Assembly: GCF_030165005.1 (NCBI RefSeq)
Contig: NZ_JASNNW010000002.1
Location: 62,001 to 126,000 of the forward strand
Direction: 5' to 3'
DNA: 64,000 bases
Origin: Blastococcus capsensis
GTDB taxonomy: Bacteria; Actinomycetota; Actinomycetes; Mycobacteriales; Geodermatophilaceae
Under the pieces are notes generated by a model that was given only the letters and a program-made list of their open reading frames with translations, ran no database searches and was not told the DNA's origin. The translations under genes and the position numbers were made by a program. Shown in pieces: positions 33,616 to 41,981 of the stretch (the first letter of the stretch is position 1; each line of letters opens with the position of its first letter).

Positions 33616-35381
33616 CGCGGCGCCGTCCGGGCGTGCACGACGGCGACCGCACCGCCGAGGGCGGCGTCCCGGCCGCGGGCCAGCGCGTCGGCCAGGTCCG
33701 CGGGGTCCTCGACCGGGCCCTCGGCCCAGCAGCCGTAGGAGCGGGCGAGGCCGGCGATGTCGACGGCGGGGTCGCTGATGCGCATGCCGATCCAACTGTT
33801 CTGCTCGGGACGGCCACGGTGCCGGGCCACCTCGGCCTGGTGCGGCTCGTCGTTGTAGAAGCTCGAGTTGTCGTTGACCACCAGGAGCGCGGGGATGCGG
33901 TAGTGCACGGCGGTCCACAGCGCGGAGGAGGCCATCAGCAGGTCTCCGTCGCCGACGATGCCCACGCCCAGCTGGCCGCGGTCCCGTGCGGCGAGCGCAC
34001 CGCCGACCAGCGCGCCGGGCCCGTATCCGACGCCGCCGCCACCGGAGTGGCCGAGGTAACTGCCGGCGCCCGGCAGCTCCCACACGCCGTCGGGCCAGGT
34101 ACGGGTGTTGCGCAGGCACAGCAGGTGGTCGATGTCGCGCACCGCGGCCCACGTCTCGGCCACCAGCCGGGCGGGGGAGATCGGCCGGTCGTCCCACCGG
34201 CGGCGCAGCTCGTCGGCCTGCTTCTCCCGCAACGCGCGCCCGCGCGCGACCACAGCACTGCGACGGTTGCCGACGGCCGCGTCGTCGAGCCGGTCGCGCA
34301 GGGCCGCCACCAGCTGCGCCACGCCGGTGAGCGGGTCGGCGAGCAGCTGGACGTCGCGTGCCAGCGGGGTGCCGAACGCGTTGGTCCACGAGGGCTGGGC
34401 GAGGTCGCCGTGCGAGAGGTCGACGACCAGCGGCCCCGCCCGGCGCTCGCCGGCGTCGGCACCGCGCGGTCCGCGGTGCCGGGTGCTCAGCAGGGCGTCC
34501 AGGTCGACGACGTCGATGGCGAGCACCACGTCGGCGTCGGCCAGCAGCTGCGCGTCGCCGGTGCAGTTCTGCGGGTGCCGGGTCGGCAGGACGACGACGT
34601 TGCGGTCGTCCCGGTAGGCGGCGCCGAGCAGCTCCACCAGCTCGCCGACGGCGGCGGTGGCCCGCGGGTCCAGCCCGACCCGGCCGGCGACGACCACCGG
34701 GTAGCGCGCGTCGGCCAGCACCTCGACGGCCCGCTCCACCGACGCCGGGTGGGCGGCCATGGGTGGCGCGGGTGCGTGCCGCGCGAGGTCGGGAAGCGGG
34801 ACCGGCCGGTCGAGCGCGGCTTCCTGGACCCCGGCGTCCAGGCTGACGTAGGCGGGGCCCTGGGGAGCCGACATCGCCCGCTGCCGCGCCCGCGCGACAT
34901 CGCTGACGAAGGCGGCCGGCGTCATCGGCTCGGCGTCCCAGACGGTGTAGTCCCGCACCAGCTGCGCCTGCGTGGTCGCCGAGTGGATCCAGTCGATCGG
35001 CCGCCGCTGCGCCGGATCGGCCGGGCCGCTGCCGCCGAGCAGCAGCAGCGGCGTCCGGTCGCAGAAGGCGTCGTAGACGGCCATCGAGGCGTGCTGCAGG
35101 CCGACCAGGTCGTGCACCGCGGCCACGCCGAGCCGGCCGGTGGCCTTGGCCCAGCTGTGCGCGAGGGAGACCGCCACCTCCTCGTGCAGGCACAGCAGCA
35201 GCTGCGGGTCGCGGTTGCCGCCGTGGTTGACCAGCGAGTCGTGCAGCCCCCGGAACGACGACCCCGGGTTGAGCGGCACGTACGGGACGTCCAGGGCGGC
35301 CAGGAGGTCCACGACCAGGTCGCTGCCCCAGGCTGCGGCGGGACGCTCGGCGGGCAGCCCGGCCGGCTGCTCCACCGTCAC
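33612..35381 (-). CDS. ThDP-dependent decarboxylase/lyase (copy 2)
   Basis: A 589-aa paralog of copy 1: LNPGSSFRGLHDSLVN is shared by both, the glutamate is in LHEEVAVSLAHSWAKATG, and the ThDP motif is VGDGDLLM...VVNDNSSFYND. Between them the two proteins keep the fold but differ in the substrate helices. Having two paralogs in one operon suggests either a two-subunit enzyme or two sequential decarboxylations. GTG 35381 overlaps the end of the AAA+ gene by four bases, so translation is probably coupled. Confidence 0.87.
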   Translation of the reverse strand: MTVEQPAGLPAERPAAAWGSDLVVDLLAALDVPYVPLNPGSSFRGLHDSLVNHGGNRDPQLLLCLHEEVAVSLAHSWAKATGRLGVAAVHDLVGLQHASMAVYDAFCDRTPLLLLGGSGPADPAQRRPIDWIHSATTQAQLVRDYTVWDAEPMTPAAFVSDVARARQRAMSAPQGPAYVSLDAGVQEAALDRPVPLPDLARHAPAPPMAAHPASVERAVEVLADARYPVVVAGRVGLDPRATAAVGELVELLGAAYRDDRNVVVLPTRHPQNCTGDAQLLADADVVLAIDVVDLDALLSTRHRGPRGADAGERRAGPLVVDLSHGDLAQPSWTNAFGTPLARDVQLLADPLTGVAQLVAALRDRLDDAAVGNRRSAVVARGRALREKQADELRRRWDDRPISPARLVAETWAAVRDIDHLLCLRNTRTWPDGVWELPGAGSYLGHSGGGGVGYGPGALVGGALAARDRGQLGVGIVGDGDLLMASSALWTAVHYRIPALLVVNDNSSFYNDEPHQAEVARHRGRPEQNSWIGMRISDPAVDIAGLARSYGCWAEGPVEDPADLADALARGRDAALGGAVAVVHARTAPR

Positions 35382-36289
35382 TGCGGGCGAGCCGGGAGCT
35401 CGGCGTCGACCGCTGCCCGCAGGTCCGCGGCGGTCAACAGTCCGGGGTCGAGCGCGACGTCGGGGCGCGAACCCATGGCCGAGAGCACCAGCTTGCGCAC
35501 CCGCCGTCCGTCGAGCCCGGTGCAGCGGTCGGCGAGCTCGCTGATCAGCGCCTCGTCGGAGGCCACCCCGAGCAGGCCGGGGAAGACCGTGGCGGCCTCG
35601 GCCAGGGCCTCCCGCAGGATCCGCTCGACCGTCGGGCGGTCCGGCAGGCCGAGGCGCAGGACGAGGTCGGCCCGGTCCAGGAACGCTTCGTCGACGGCGG
35701 CCGCGAAGTTCGTCGTCCCGAGGACGAGCACCTGCGGGCAGGACCTGCGGAGCAGATCCAGCCCGGACAGCAGCGCGTCGGTCGCCCGGTGCACGTCCAC
35801 CGGGTTGGTCTCGAAGCTCGCGGTGCTGCGCCGGACGGCGAGCGCCTCGATCTCGTCGACCAGCACGATGGTGTGCGGACGGCGGGCCGCCAGTTCCGGC
35901 AGCGTGTCGGAGAACAGCCGCCCGACCGCCCGCGGGCCCTCCCCGAGCATGTCGCTGGGGAAGGCGTGCGGATCGATCTCCACGAACGTCGTCGCCCCTC
36001 GCGGCGCCAGGGCCAGCGCGACCTTCTGCGCGAGGCCCTGGCACAGCGTCGTCTTACCGGTGCCGGGCGGGCCGGAGAGCAGGATGAGCCCGTGCGGGGC
36101 GCCGTTGAGCTGCCCCAGCGCCCGTCCGTGCCGCAGGATCAGCAGCCCGGTGCCGAGCAGCCGCTCCTTCAACCCCGGTGGCGTGATGATGCTGTCCCAG
36201 GGCCCCTCGTGGTGGTCGGCCGGCAGCGTGTGCACCCCCACGATGCCCGGGGGGTAGTTCGCTGCCGGCCGGACCGAGCTCAGCGCCAT
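35378..36289 (-). CDS. Pch2/TRIP13-like AAA+ ATPase
   Basis: A 303-aa single-domain AAA+ protein. Walker A is GPPGTGKT (73-80), followed by TLCQGLAQKVAL; Walker B is IVLVDEIEAL (Asp145, Glu146); sensor 1 is GTTNF (Asn194); the arginine segment is FLDRADL (Arg206); sensor 2 is GRRVRKL. The whole run from LPADHHEGPWDSI through the AAA core follows eukaryotic TRIP13/Pch2 closely (WDSL, GPPGTGKTSLCKALAQK, FVDRADI). TRIP13 remodels HORMA proteins; bacterial relatives are known with CBASS HORMA genes. Here no HORMA or cyclase gene is near, and it is locked in a catabolic operon between a cupin (4 bp) and a ThDP enzyme. Confidence 0.85.
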   Translation of the reverse strand: MALSSVRPAANYPPGIVGVHTLPADHHEGPWDSIITPPGLKERLLGTGLLILRHGRALGQLNGAPHGLILLSGPPGTGKTTLCQGLAQKVALALAPRGATTFVEIDPHAFPSDMLGEGPRAVGRLFSDTLPELAARRPHTIVLVDEIEALAVRRSTASFETNPVDVHRATDALLSGLDLLRRSCPQVLVLGTTNFAAAVDEAFLDRADLVLRLGLPDRPTVERILREALAEAATVFPGLLGVASDEALISELADRCTGLDGRRVRKLVLSAMGSRPDVALDPGLLTAADLRAAVDAELPARPQ

Positions 36290-36293
36290 CCCC

Positions 36294-37376
36294 TCACGGC
36301 CAGGTCGGGCGCTCGAGCGGCGGCCACTCGATCGTGGTCACGTCACCGGCCTGGGCGTCGCGGATGTGGTTCGGCGGCTCCTCGAAGAGCACCAGCGGGT
36401 CGCAGAGGACGCGCATGGTCTCCAGCAGGCTGTCGAACATGTGGATGCGGACGACCTTCGCGGTGTTGTCCGGATCGTCGTTGAAGTGCTGGTGCCACAG
36501 GAAGTGGTCGACCACGATCAGGTCGCCCTTCTTCCACTCGTGGTTCTCCCCGCCCTCGGGCTCGGTGCCCAGGTAGGAGTGGCCCCGGCCCTCCAACACG
36601 TACAGCCAGGCCTCGCCCGGGTGCCGGTGCATCGACTGGCGCCGGCCGGGCCCGATCTCGAACATCGCCATGGTGATGCCGGAGGCCTGGTAGCCGATGG
36701 CCTTGTCCAGCAGGAACGTCGTGCGGGTACCGCGGGGGCTGTTGAGCAGCTCCAGGGAGTCCCAGTCGGTGTGCAGCCGGCCGGTGCGCCGCTCGTCCTG
36801 CTGACGGGCCACGCGGCGCAGCCGGCGGGCGTAGGGGTCGTCGCCCTGGGGGCCGTCGGACACCGGTGGCCGGGGCGGGAGGGTGGCGAACTCGGCGTGA
36901 CCGGCGTCTTCCAGGACGGACATGCCCATCGTCTCGAGCATCGGCTCGCTGGAGAACGTCAGGTAGCGGAGCGGTGCCGCGGCCCCACCGTCGACGCCGG
37001 TGCGGTGCCAGGCCCAGGAGGGGAGGTGGACCGAGTCACCGGGGGCGACGTCGATGCGCTCGCCGTCGATCTCGAACCAGCCGCGCCCGCCGACGACGAG
37101 GACCATCGCGTCCCACGAGTGCCGATGGACCGTGGTGGTGACGCCCGGGTCGATCTCGTGCACCAGCGCGTCCATCGTCCGCGTCTGCCGGTCGCCGTCG
37201 GCACCGACGTAGACGCCGACGCGCGAGCCGCGGGCGGTCTCCACGAGCTCCGCGTCCTCGACCGCGACGACGGTGCGCCAGTTGGCCCGCCAGTCCTCGA
37301 CGAACTGCGCGCGGCGCTTCTTCTGCACGTAGTAGTGGCTGACAGCTGTCGTCGTCTTGGTGCTCATCGCGGGCAT
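36294..37376 (-). CDS. Double-cupin protein, first gene of the AAA+/ThDP operon
   Basis: A 360-aa bicupin. Domain 1 has HRHSWDAMVLVVGGRGWFEI near residue 90 and PSWAWHRTG; domain 2 has HRHPGEAWLYVLEGRGHSY near 255 and HFLWHQHFND. Gentisate 1,2-dioxygenase and related Fe(II) enzymes share this plan. Starts at 37376 (after GAGG) or 37367 (MSTKTTTA) are both plausible. It is transcribed from an operator-containing region (site J) and leads the six-gene operon. Confidence 0.83.
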   Translation of the reverse strand: MPAMSTKTTTAVSHYYVQKKRRAQFVEDWRANWRTVVAVEDAELVETARGSRVGVYVGADGDRQTRTMDALVHEIDPGVTTTVHRHSWDAMVLVVGGRGWFEIDGERIDVAPGDSVHLPSWAWHRTGVDGGAAAPLRYLTFSSEPMLETMGMSVLEDAGHAEFATLPPRPPVSDGPQGDDPYARRLRRVARQQDERRTGRLHTDWDSLELLNSPRGTRTTFLLDKAIGYQASGITMAMFEIGPGRRQSMHRHPGEAWLYVLEGRGHSYLGTEPEGGENHEWKKGDLIVVDHFLWHQHFNDDPDNTAKVVRIHMFDSLLETMRVLCDPLVLFEEPPNHIRDAQAGDVTTIEWPPLERPTWP

Positions 37377-37389
37377 CGACCTCTGGAGT

Positions 37390-37408
37390 AACGGACAGAC
37401 CATTAGTC
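37390..37408. promoter_or_regulatory. FadR/GntR-type operator, site J
   Basis: On the minus strand GGACTAATGGTCTGTCCG: core TGGTCTGTCCG (37392-37402) has two mismatches but keeps the extended AATGGTCT layout. It lies about 20 bp upstream of the bicupin start. Confidence 0.45.
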
Positions 37409-37629
37409 CGCTGATCCTGTCAAAGCCGCGTCCGCGTGTGCAAGACCACAGCGTGATCAAACCCACCGCCCCTCGTGCCGCAATGCGCACGAGGTCACAT
37501 CCGGAGGCGCATTTCCGCAGGCCAGCGAGGGGTTCAATGGAGGGGTGGCCCCATCCGGGTCGACGAAGACGGGAGGCCGATCGCACCACCGTGCGGTCGA
37601 GCCCACTCGAGATCGCGAGGAGATCTGCC

Positions 37630-37812
37630 ATGAGCACCGGAATGCCCGCCCCCTGGTTCGTCAGCGAGGGCGTCAGCGCGGAGATGATCGGCAGCGGCGA
37701 GCCGCGCCTGCGCCGGTACCGCGGCGGGAACGGCTCGTGGTTCACCAGCGCCGCCGCGTTCCTGGGCCGCCTGCGCCCGGTGACGACCCGGGTGCCCGCG
37801 CTCGGCCGCTGA
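37630..37812 (+). CDS. Small hypothetical protein
   Basis: A 60-aa basic protein beginning MSTGMPAPWFVSEGVSAEMI. It has a good ribosome site (GAGGAG about 9 bases before ATG 37630) and high third-position GC. No domain, signal peptide or membrane segment is recognised. It is divergent from the bicupin operon and convergent with the RpiB-like gene, 21 bp away. Confidence 0.5.
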   Translation: MSTGMPAPWFVSEGVSAEMIGSGEPRLRRYRGGNGSWFTSAAAFLGRLRPVTTRVPALGR

Positions 37813-37833
37813 TCCACCGCGGGGGCGAGCCGC

Positions 37834-38289
37834 TCAGTGCAGCGACTCGCCCCGCTCCAGCGCCTCGATCATCGCCACGCGGCGGGCGTGCACGTCCCCC
37901 TTGAACGGCGTCGCCAGCCAGGTGCGCAGCACGAGCTCGGCGGTGTCGGGCGGGATGACCTTGGCCCCGAGGACCAGCACGTTGGCGTCGTTGTTGCCGC
38001 GCGAGATCTCCGCGTGCCAGACGTCGGGACACAGCCCCGCGCGGATGCCGACGATCTTGTTGCAGGCGATGACCTCGCCCTGTCCGCTGCCGCCGACGAC
38101 GACGCCGGCGTCGGCTCGGCCGTCGACGACGCGGCGGCAGACGTCCTCGCACAGCGGCGGGTAGTCGACCAGCTCCTCGTGCGAGGCCGCGCCGCGGTCG
38201 TCGACCTCGTGGCCGCCGGCCCGCAGCGCCTCGATCAACCGGTCCTTCAGCGCCACGCCGTTGTGGTCGGCCGCGATCGCGATCCGCAC
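37834..38289 (-). CDS. rpiB: RpiB/LacAB-family isomerase
   Basis: A 151-aa sugar-phosphate isomerase family protein. It starts IAIAADHNGVALKD (the family DHxG motif) and has VVVGGSGQGEVIACNKIVGI, with the glutamate used by actinobacterial RpiB, then HAEISRGNNDANVLVLGAKVI. Canonical RpiB interconverts ribose- and ribulose-5-phosphate. Here it follows the dihydroxyphthalate decarboxylase-like gene by 11 bp in one transcript, so it may isomerise a ring-derived hydroxy/keto acid instead. GTG 38289. Confidence 0.83.
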   Translation of the reverse strand: MRIAIAADHNGVALKDRLIEALRAGGHEVDDRGAASHEELVDYPPLCEDVCRRVVDGRADAGVVVGGSGQGEVIACNKIVGIRAGLCPDVWHAEISRGNNDANVLVLGAKVIPPDTAELVLRTWLATPFKGDVHARRVAMIEALERGESLH

Positions 38290-38300
38290 GGCCGCCGCCC

Positions 38301-39245
38301 TCAGCCCACGACGTCGCGGGTGTCGGCGGTGAAGACGTCCTCGAGCTTCGGCGCACGGTCGAGGATCTTCTGGTCGACGGCGCTGCGCAGCAGCTCCTCG
38401 AGCACCTGCCGGTTCGGCTCGATGCCGTAGGGCAACGGGTCGTCCCAGCCGGTCAGCTCCATCACCGTGCGGTGCATGCGGTCGGTCGCCGTCTCCTCCG
38501 GCAGCGTGCCGGCCCGCAACTGGTCGACGTAGCGCCGCTTGGACTCGGCGAAGGCGTCGAACACCCGCCGCCCCAGGTCGGGGTGCTGCTCGAGCAGCTC
38601 GTCCCGGATGACCACCAGGTGGTTGATCGGCCACAGCCCGCGCTGCTCCAGCGCTGCATGGGCAGCGTCGTCCGGCAGCAGCGGCCGCGCGTCGGGGGAG
38701 TCGATCTCCACCCCGACCACCGCGGCCAGGTCACCGCTGGCGAGCATCTCGTCCAGGGTCCGGCCCGCGTCGACGGGGACGACGTTGGCCGGCGGTCGGT
38801 AGGCGGCGACGTGCTCGTCACCGGAGAGCACCCAGGTGATCGAGTCGAGGTCGACGCCGTGCTCGTCGGCGAGGACCGACCGCGCCCACACGCCGGTGGT
38901 CACCGTGTAGCCGCGGTTGACGCCGACCTTCTTCCCCTCCAGGTCCTTGGGCGAGGTGATGCCGTGCCGGGTGTCCACCGTGATCGCGTTGTGGTGGAAG
39001 CCGCGGACGAGGAACGCCGGGACGGCGGTGAAGGCCACGCCGTGCGCCTTGGCGGTGAGGTAGGTCGTCAGCGCCATCTCGCAGACGTCGAACTCCAGGG
39101 TCCGCACCATCCGGCGGAAGCCCTGCACCAGGACCGGGACCTCCTCGAAGTCGAAGGTCGCGCCCTCCGGCGTGACGGTCCCGTCGAGAAGGGCGCGGTT
39201 GTTCCCCTGGGGGCGCGTGACGGTGCGCAGGTGCAGGTCGGTCAT
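38301..39245 (-). CDS. 4,5-dihydroxyphthalate decarboxylase-like protein (Pht5 family)
   Basis: A 314-aa protein with the periplasmic-binding-protein fold but no signal peptide, as in Pht5. Blocks include LEFDVCEMALTTYLTAKAHG near residue 50, HHNAITVDTRHGITSPKDL and VGVNRGYTVTTGVWARSVL. Pht5 removes a carboxylate from 4,5-dihydroxyphthalate to give protocatechuate; the phthalate 4,5-dioxygenase-like Rieske enzyme at 6.5 kb fits the preceding step. A cytosolic binding protein cannot be excluded. Operator H lies 24 bp upstream. The first about 60 codons are repeated at 61.5 kb. Confidence 0.8.
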   Translation of the reverse strand: MTDLHLRTVTRPQGNNRALLDGTVTPEGATFDFEEVPVLVQGFRRMVRTLEFDVCEMALTTYLTAKAHGVAFTAVPAFLVRGFHHNAITVDTRHGITSPKDLEGKKVGVNRGYTVTTGVWARSVLADEHGVDLDSITWVLSGDEHVAAYRPPANVVPVDAGRTLDEMLASGDLAAVVGVEIDSPDARPLLPDDAAHAALEQRGLWPINHLVVIRDELLEQHPDLGRRVFDAFAESKRRYVDQLRAGTLPEETATDRMHRTVMELTGWDDPLPYGIEPNRQVLEELLRSAVDQKILDRAPKLEDVFTADTRDVVG

Positions 39246-39268
39246 GGGCGCGGACGGTAGCAGGGGCT

Positions 39269-39279
39269 TGGTCTGACCA
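39269..39279. promoter_or_regulatory. FadR/GntR-type operator, site H
   Basis: TGGTCTGACCA, a perfect 11-bp palindrome with GGTCTATT on the minus-strand side. It lies 24 bp upstream of the decarboxylase-like gene. Confidence 0.65.
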
Positions 39280-39365
39280 ATAGACCTTGACTAAGGTGGG
39301 CGGGGCGCACGCCGCGAACCGTCCGGGACCTGGTGAAGGCGCTGAAGCGGAGGCAGGGTGGAGCA

Positions 39366-39550
39366 GTGCCAGCACCGAAGACGTGCCCCGACGAGCTGCG
39401 TGAGCGGGCGATCCGACTCGCCCTCGGCTTGGTGGACGGTCCGGTGGAGTCGAGTGTGACGCCGCCTACCGGCAAGTGGGCGAGGTGCTGGGGATCGTCC
39501 CGACGCCCTGCGGAACCAGGTGCAGCAACGCCAGTCCTCCCACCACATCA
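39366..39550 (+). pseudogene. IS3-family orfA remnant
   Basis: The start PKTCPDELRERAIRLALG matches IS3 OrfA N-termini. It is followed in a second frame by AYRQVGEVLGIVP and in a third by PDALRNQVQQRQ, the helix-turn-helix region. At least two frameshifts and no orfB. The rest of the 39246-39723 gap shows no gene. Confidence 0.7.
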
Positions 39551-39723
39551 GCCAAACCGGGTGGGTTGGTGAGCCGACCTATCGCGCCCGACACCCCACA
39601 CCCAACTTGACCTCGAACTCATAGATTGGTCGGTCGAGGATAACCAGTCGGGTCGCCGCAGGAGCGCCACGCGCGCGGACCGCCGAGGAACCCACCGACC
39701 AGCCGACTTCGGCCGGCTGGCGT

Positions 39724-40920
39724 TCATCGCCCCGCCCCGACCTCCGCAGTGAAGGTGGCGGGCAGGCTGGAGAGGCCACGGAGCACGTTATTGATCTTAC
39801 GCACCGGCTCGCCCACGCTGATGGTGTCCAGCTGGCCAAGCAGGGCGTCGAGGACCGCACGCAGCTCGATCCTGGCCAGCGCCTGACCGGCGCAGGCATG
39901 CGGCCCCATCCCGAAGGTGAGGTGGCCGGCCGGGTTGCGGCGGACGTCGAATCGGTCCGGGTCCGGGTACTGCCGCTCGTCCCGGTTGGCGCTGGCGTAC
40001 ACCACGGCCACTCGCTGCCCCTCATCGATCTGTACGCCGGCCAGCTCCACCCGTTCCGCGGCGACCCGGGAGAACAACTGGGCCGGGGCCTCCATGCGGA
40101 ACACCTCGTTGATGGCCGACGGCGCCAAGGTCGGGGCGGCCTTCAGCTCGCGCCACGCGTCCGGGTGGCTGCCCAGGAGCTGGATCATGGCGCTGAGCGC
40201 GTTGACGGTGGTGTCCATGCCGGCGGTCAGGTAGGCCGAGAGCAGGTGCAGGCAGTACTCCTCCGGAATGAGGCCGGCGTCCGCGGCCTCGTACACGGCG
40301 GCACCCATGCTGCCAGGAGTCAGCTGCTCCCGGGTGGCTACCGTGCGGATGTACTCGAATTGTTCTCCAATGGCCTCCATGCCAGCCTCGGTGCGCTCGT
40401 TGAGCGGGCCGAACGCGTTGAAGGCACCGTTGGCCCACAGCAGGAGCTGACTGCGGTGGTCCTCGGGCAGCCCGATCAGCTCACCGACGACCTGAACCGG
40501 GAAGATCTCCGCGAACTCCCGAACGGCGTCGAAGGAGTCGCGCCGGGCGACCTCGGCGACCAACTCCGCGGCCCGGGCGCGGATAGTTTTCTCGACGTCC
40601 CGCAGCGCCCGCGGGCCGAGTCGCGGCTCGAGGACCGAGCGGAGCATGCCGTGCCGCGGCTGGTCCGACGCGATAATACTGCTGGACCGGACCTCGTTGA
40701 ACCCGGCGTTGAATCCGACCCCACGACCGGAGACGAAATGCTCAGCGTCGAGCAGGACCGCCCGGACCTCGGCGTAGCGCGTCACCGCGAGGAAGTCGTA
40801 CTTCGGCACCCGCACGACCGGACCCATCCGCCGCATCTCTGCATACGTCGGGTAAGGATCGCGGAGCACGTCCTCGTCGAAGAGGTCGACGTCGCACTCC
40901 GGAATCGTCACTGACACCAC
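39724..40920 (-). CDS. Cytochrome P450
   Basis: A 398-aa soluble bacterial P450. The heme loop is FGMGPHACAG with Cys343, the I-helix is LTAGMDTTVNAL, and the ExxR is NEVFR. It hydroxylates or dealkylates a small substrate in the cytosol with electrons from a ferredoxin; the carriers at 57.4-58.9 kb are the nearest in the same module. GTG 40920 is preferred because GGAGG lies 7 bases upstream; a longer ATG start (40968) has no ribosome site. It probably has its own promoter, with an IclR-type site at 41029. Confidence 0.9.
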   Translation of the reverse strand: MVSVTIPECDVDLFDEDVLRDPYPTYAEMRRMGPVVRVPKYDFLAVTRYAEVRAVLLDAEHFVSGRGVGFNAGFNEVRSSSIIASDQPRHGMLRSVLEPRLGPRALRDVEKTIRARAAELVAEVARRDSFDAVREFAEIFPVQVVGELIGLPEDHRSQLLLWANGAFNAFGPLNERTEAGMEAIGEQFEYIRTVATREQLTPGSMGAAVYEAADAGLIPEEYCLHLLSAYLTAGMDTTVNALSAMIQLLGSHPDAWRELKAAPTLAPSAINEVFRMEAPAQLFSRVAAERVELAGVQIDEGQRVAVVYASANRDERQYPDPDRFDVRRNPAGHLTFGMGPHACAGQALARIELRAVLDALLGQLDTISVGEPVRKINNVLRGLSSLPATFTAEVGAGR

Positions 40921-41028
40921 TGGGCTACCTCCATCGTCACCCGGCGGGAAGAGGCGGACCCGATCCAACCGGCCCGTTCACTCAGAGCCGGCGCCGATGT
41001 GCGGACATGTGTAGAGCTTCGGGTGGCT

Positions 41029-41041
41029 CCTGCTGTGCAGA
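41029..41041. promoter_or_regulatory. IclR-type operator candidate, upstream of P450
   Basis: CCTGCTGTGCAGA matches TCTGCNNNNCAGA at 12 of 13 positions counting unspecified bases, 109 bp upstream of the P450 start. Confidence 0.45.
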
Positions 41042-41189
41042 GCATCTTACCGGTACGCAGAGCTCCGATCGCCACCCCGGCGCCTAACCGCCCTCGGACG
41101 CGTTGCCCAAGGGGGTGGCGATGCCCACCACCCTGCCGGTGACAGTGACGGCCACCCGCCGGGCCGGTTCGGTCCGCTGAAGTGATCCC

Positions 41190-41470
41190 CGCGAGTCGAA
41201 CACAGGCAGGCGGCGATGCTTGTCGTTGACGGCGGCCGTGGCGTACGAGACGTCGCCCGCCAGCTCGACGTCAACCAGGAAACGCTGCGGAGCTGGGTCG
41301 GCGCGCTCACGCGTGAGCGGGCCACGCCCGGTGGGCCGGTCAGCGGCGACGAGTGGGCCGAGCTGACCCGACGGCGCCGCCGCGTGGCCAAGCTGGAACC
41401 CGAGAAAGAGATCTAGGAAAAGCCGTGTCTTCTTCGCGCGGGAGATCGCAGAGCAGCGCGCATACGATCC
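41190..41470 (+). pseudogene. IS3-family orfA remnant, second type
   Basis: GGRGVRDVARQLDVNQETLRS is an IS3 OrfA helix-turn-helix, ending at 41416 in KLEPEKEI; a shifted frame continues VFFAREIAEQ. No orfB or clear terminal repeats. The remainder of 40921-41981 contains no gene that I can support. Confidence 0.65.
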
Positions 41471-41981
41471 ACACCACCCACAGGGCGCGGCAGACGGTCG
41501 TGTCATCGTGCGCCAGCGCATCGGTCGCCCACATGACTGCCCCAGTGGTCAGCGCCGCCCCGCGGCGCGACGAGATCGGGAACGTGCCGCCAGATCCACA
41601 ATCTCATGCCAGGTGATGCCATGCGGCGACCGAAGTGCTACACAGCACACCACTATGTACGGCGCACCGCGGGACATGGTGGCCGCAGCGGGACTCACCC
41701 TGCACTTCAGATGAGGGCGACTGTCGGTGCACCCCCCGGGAATGCCCTCGGTACCTCCTGCGAATGTCCGGATAATAGGTGGACCGGAGCGCCGACTGCA
41801 GCTCCGATACACGCCGGCGGCGACTCGGGCAGTACTGAAGGGCTTCCTGATGTCGTCAAGGCCGGGTCGGGCTCCCATCGGAACGCGGTGGAAGACTGCG
41901 CTGCCCCGAGTGTGTCGACATCTGAACGAACTGTGGGCCGGGACGCCAGCGCAGTCTCGACCCCGAGTGGAGGCTATGACC

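Noticed and set aside
35378-36289. Reading the TRIP13-like gene as part of a CBASS defence island
   Set aside because: No HORMA, cGAS/DncV-type nucleotidyltransferase or effector gene is present; all neighbours are metabolic.
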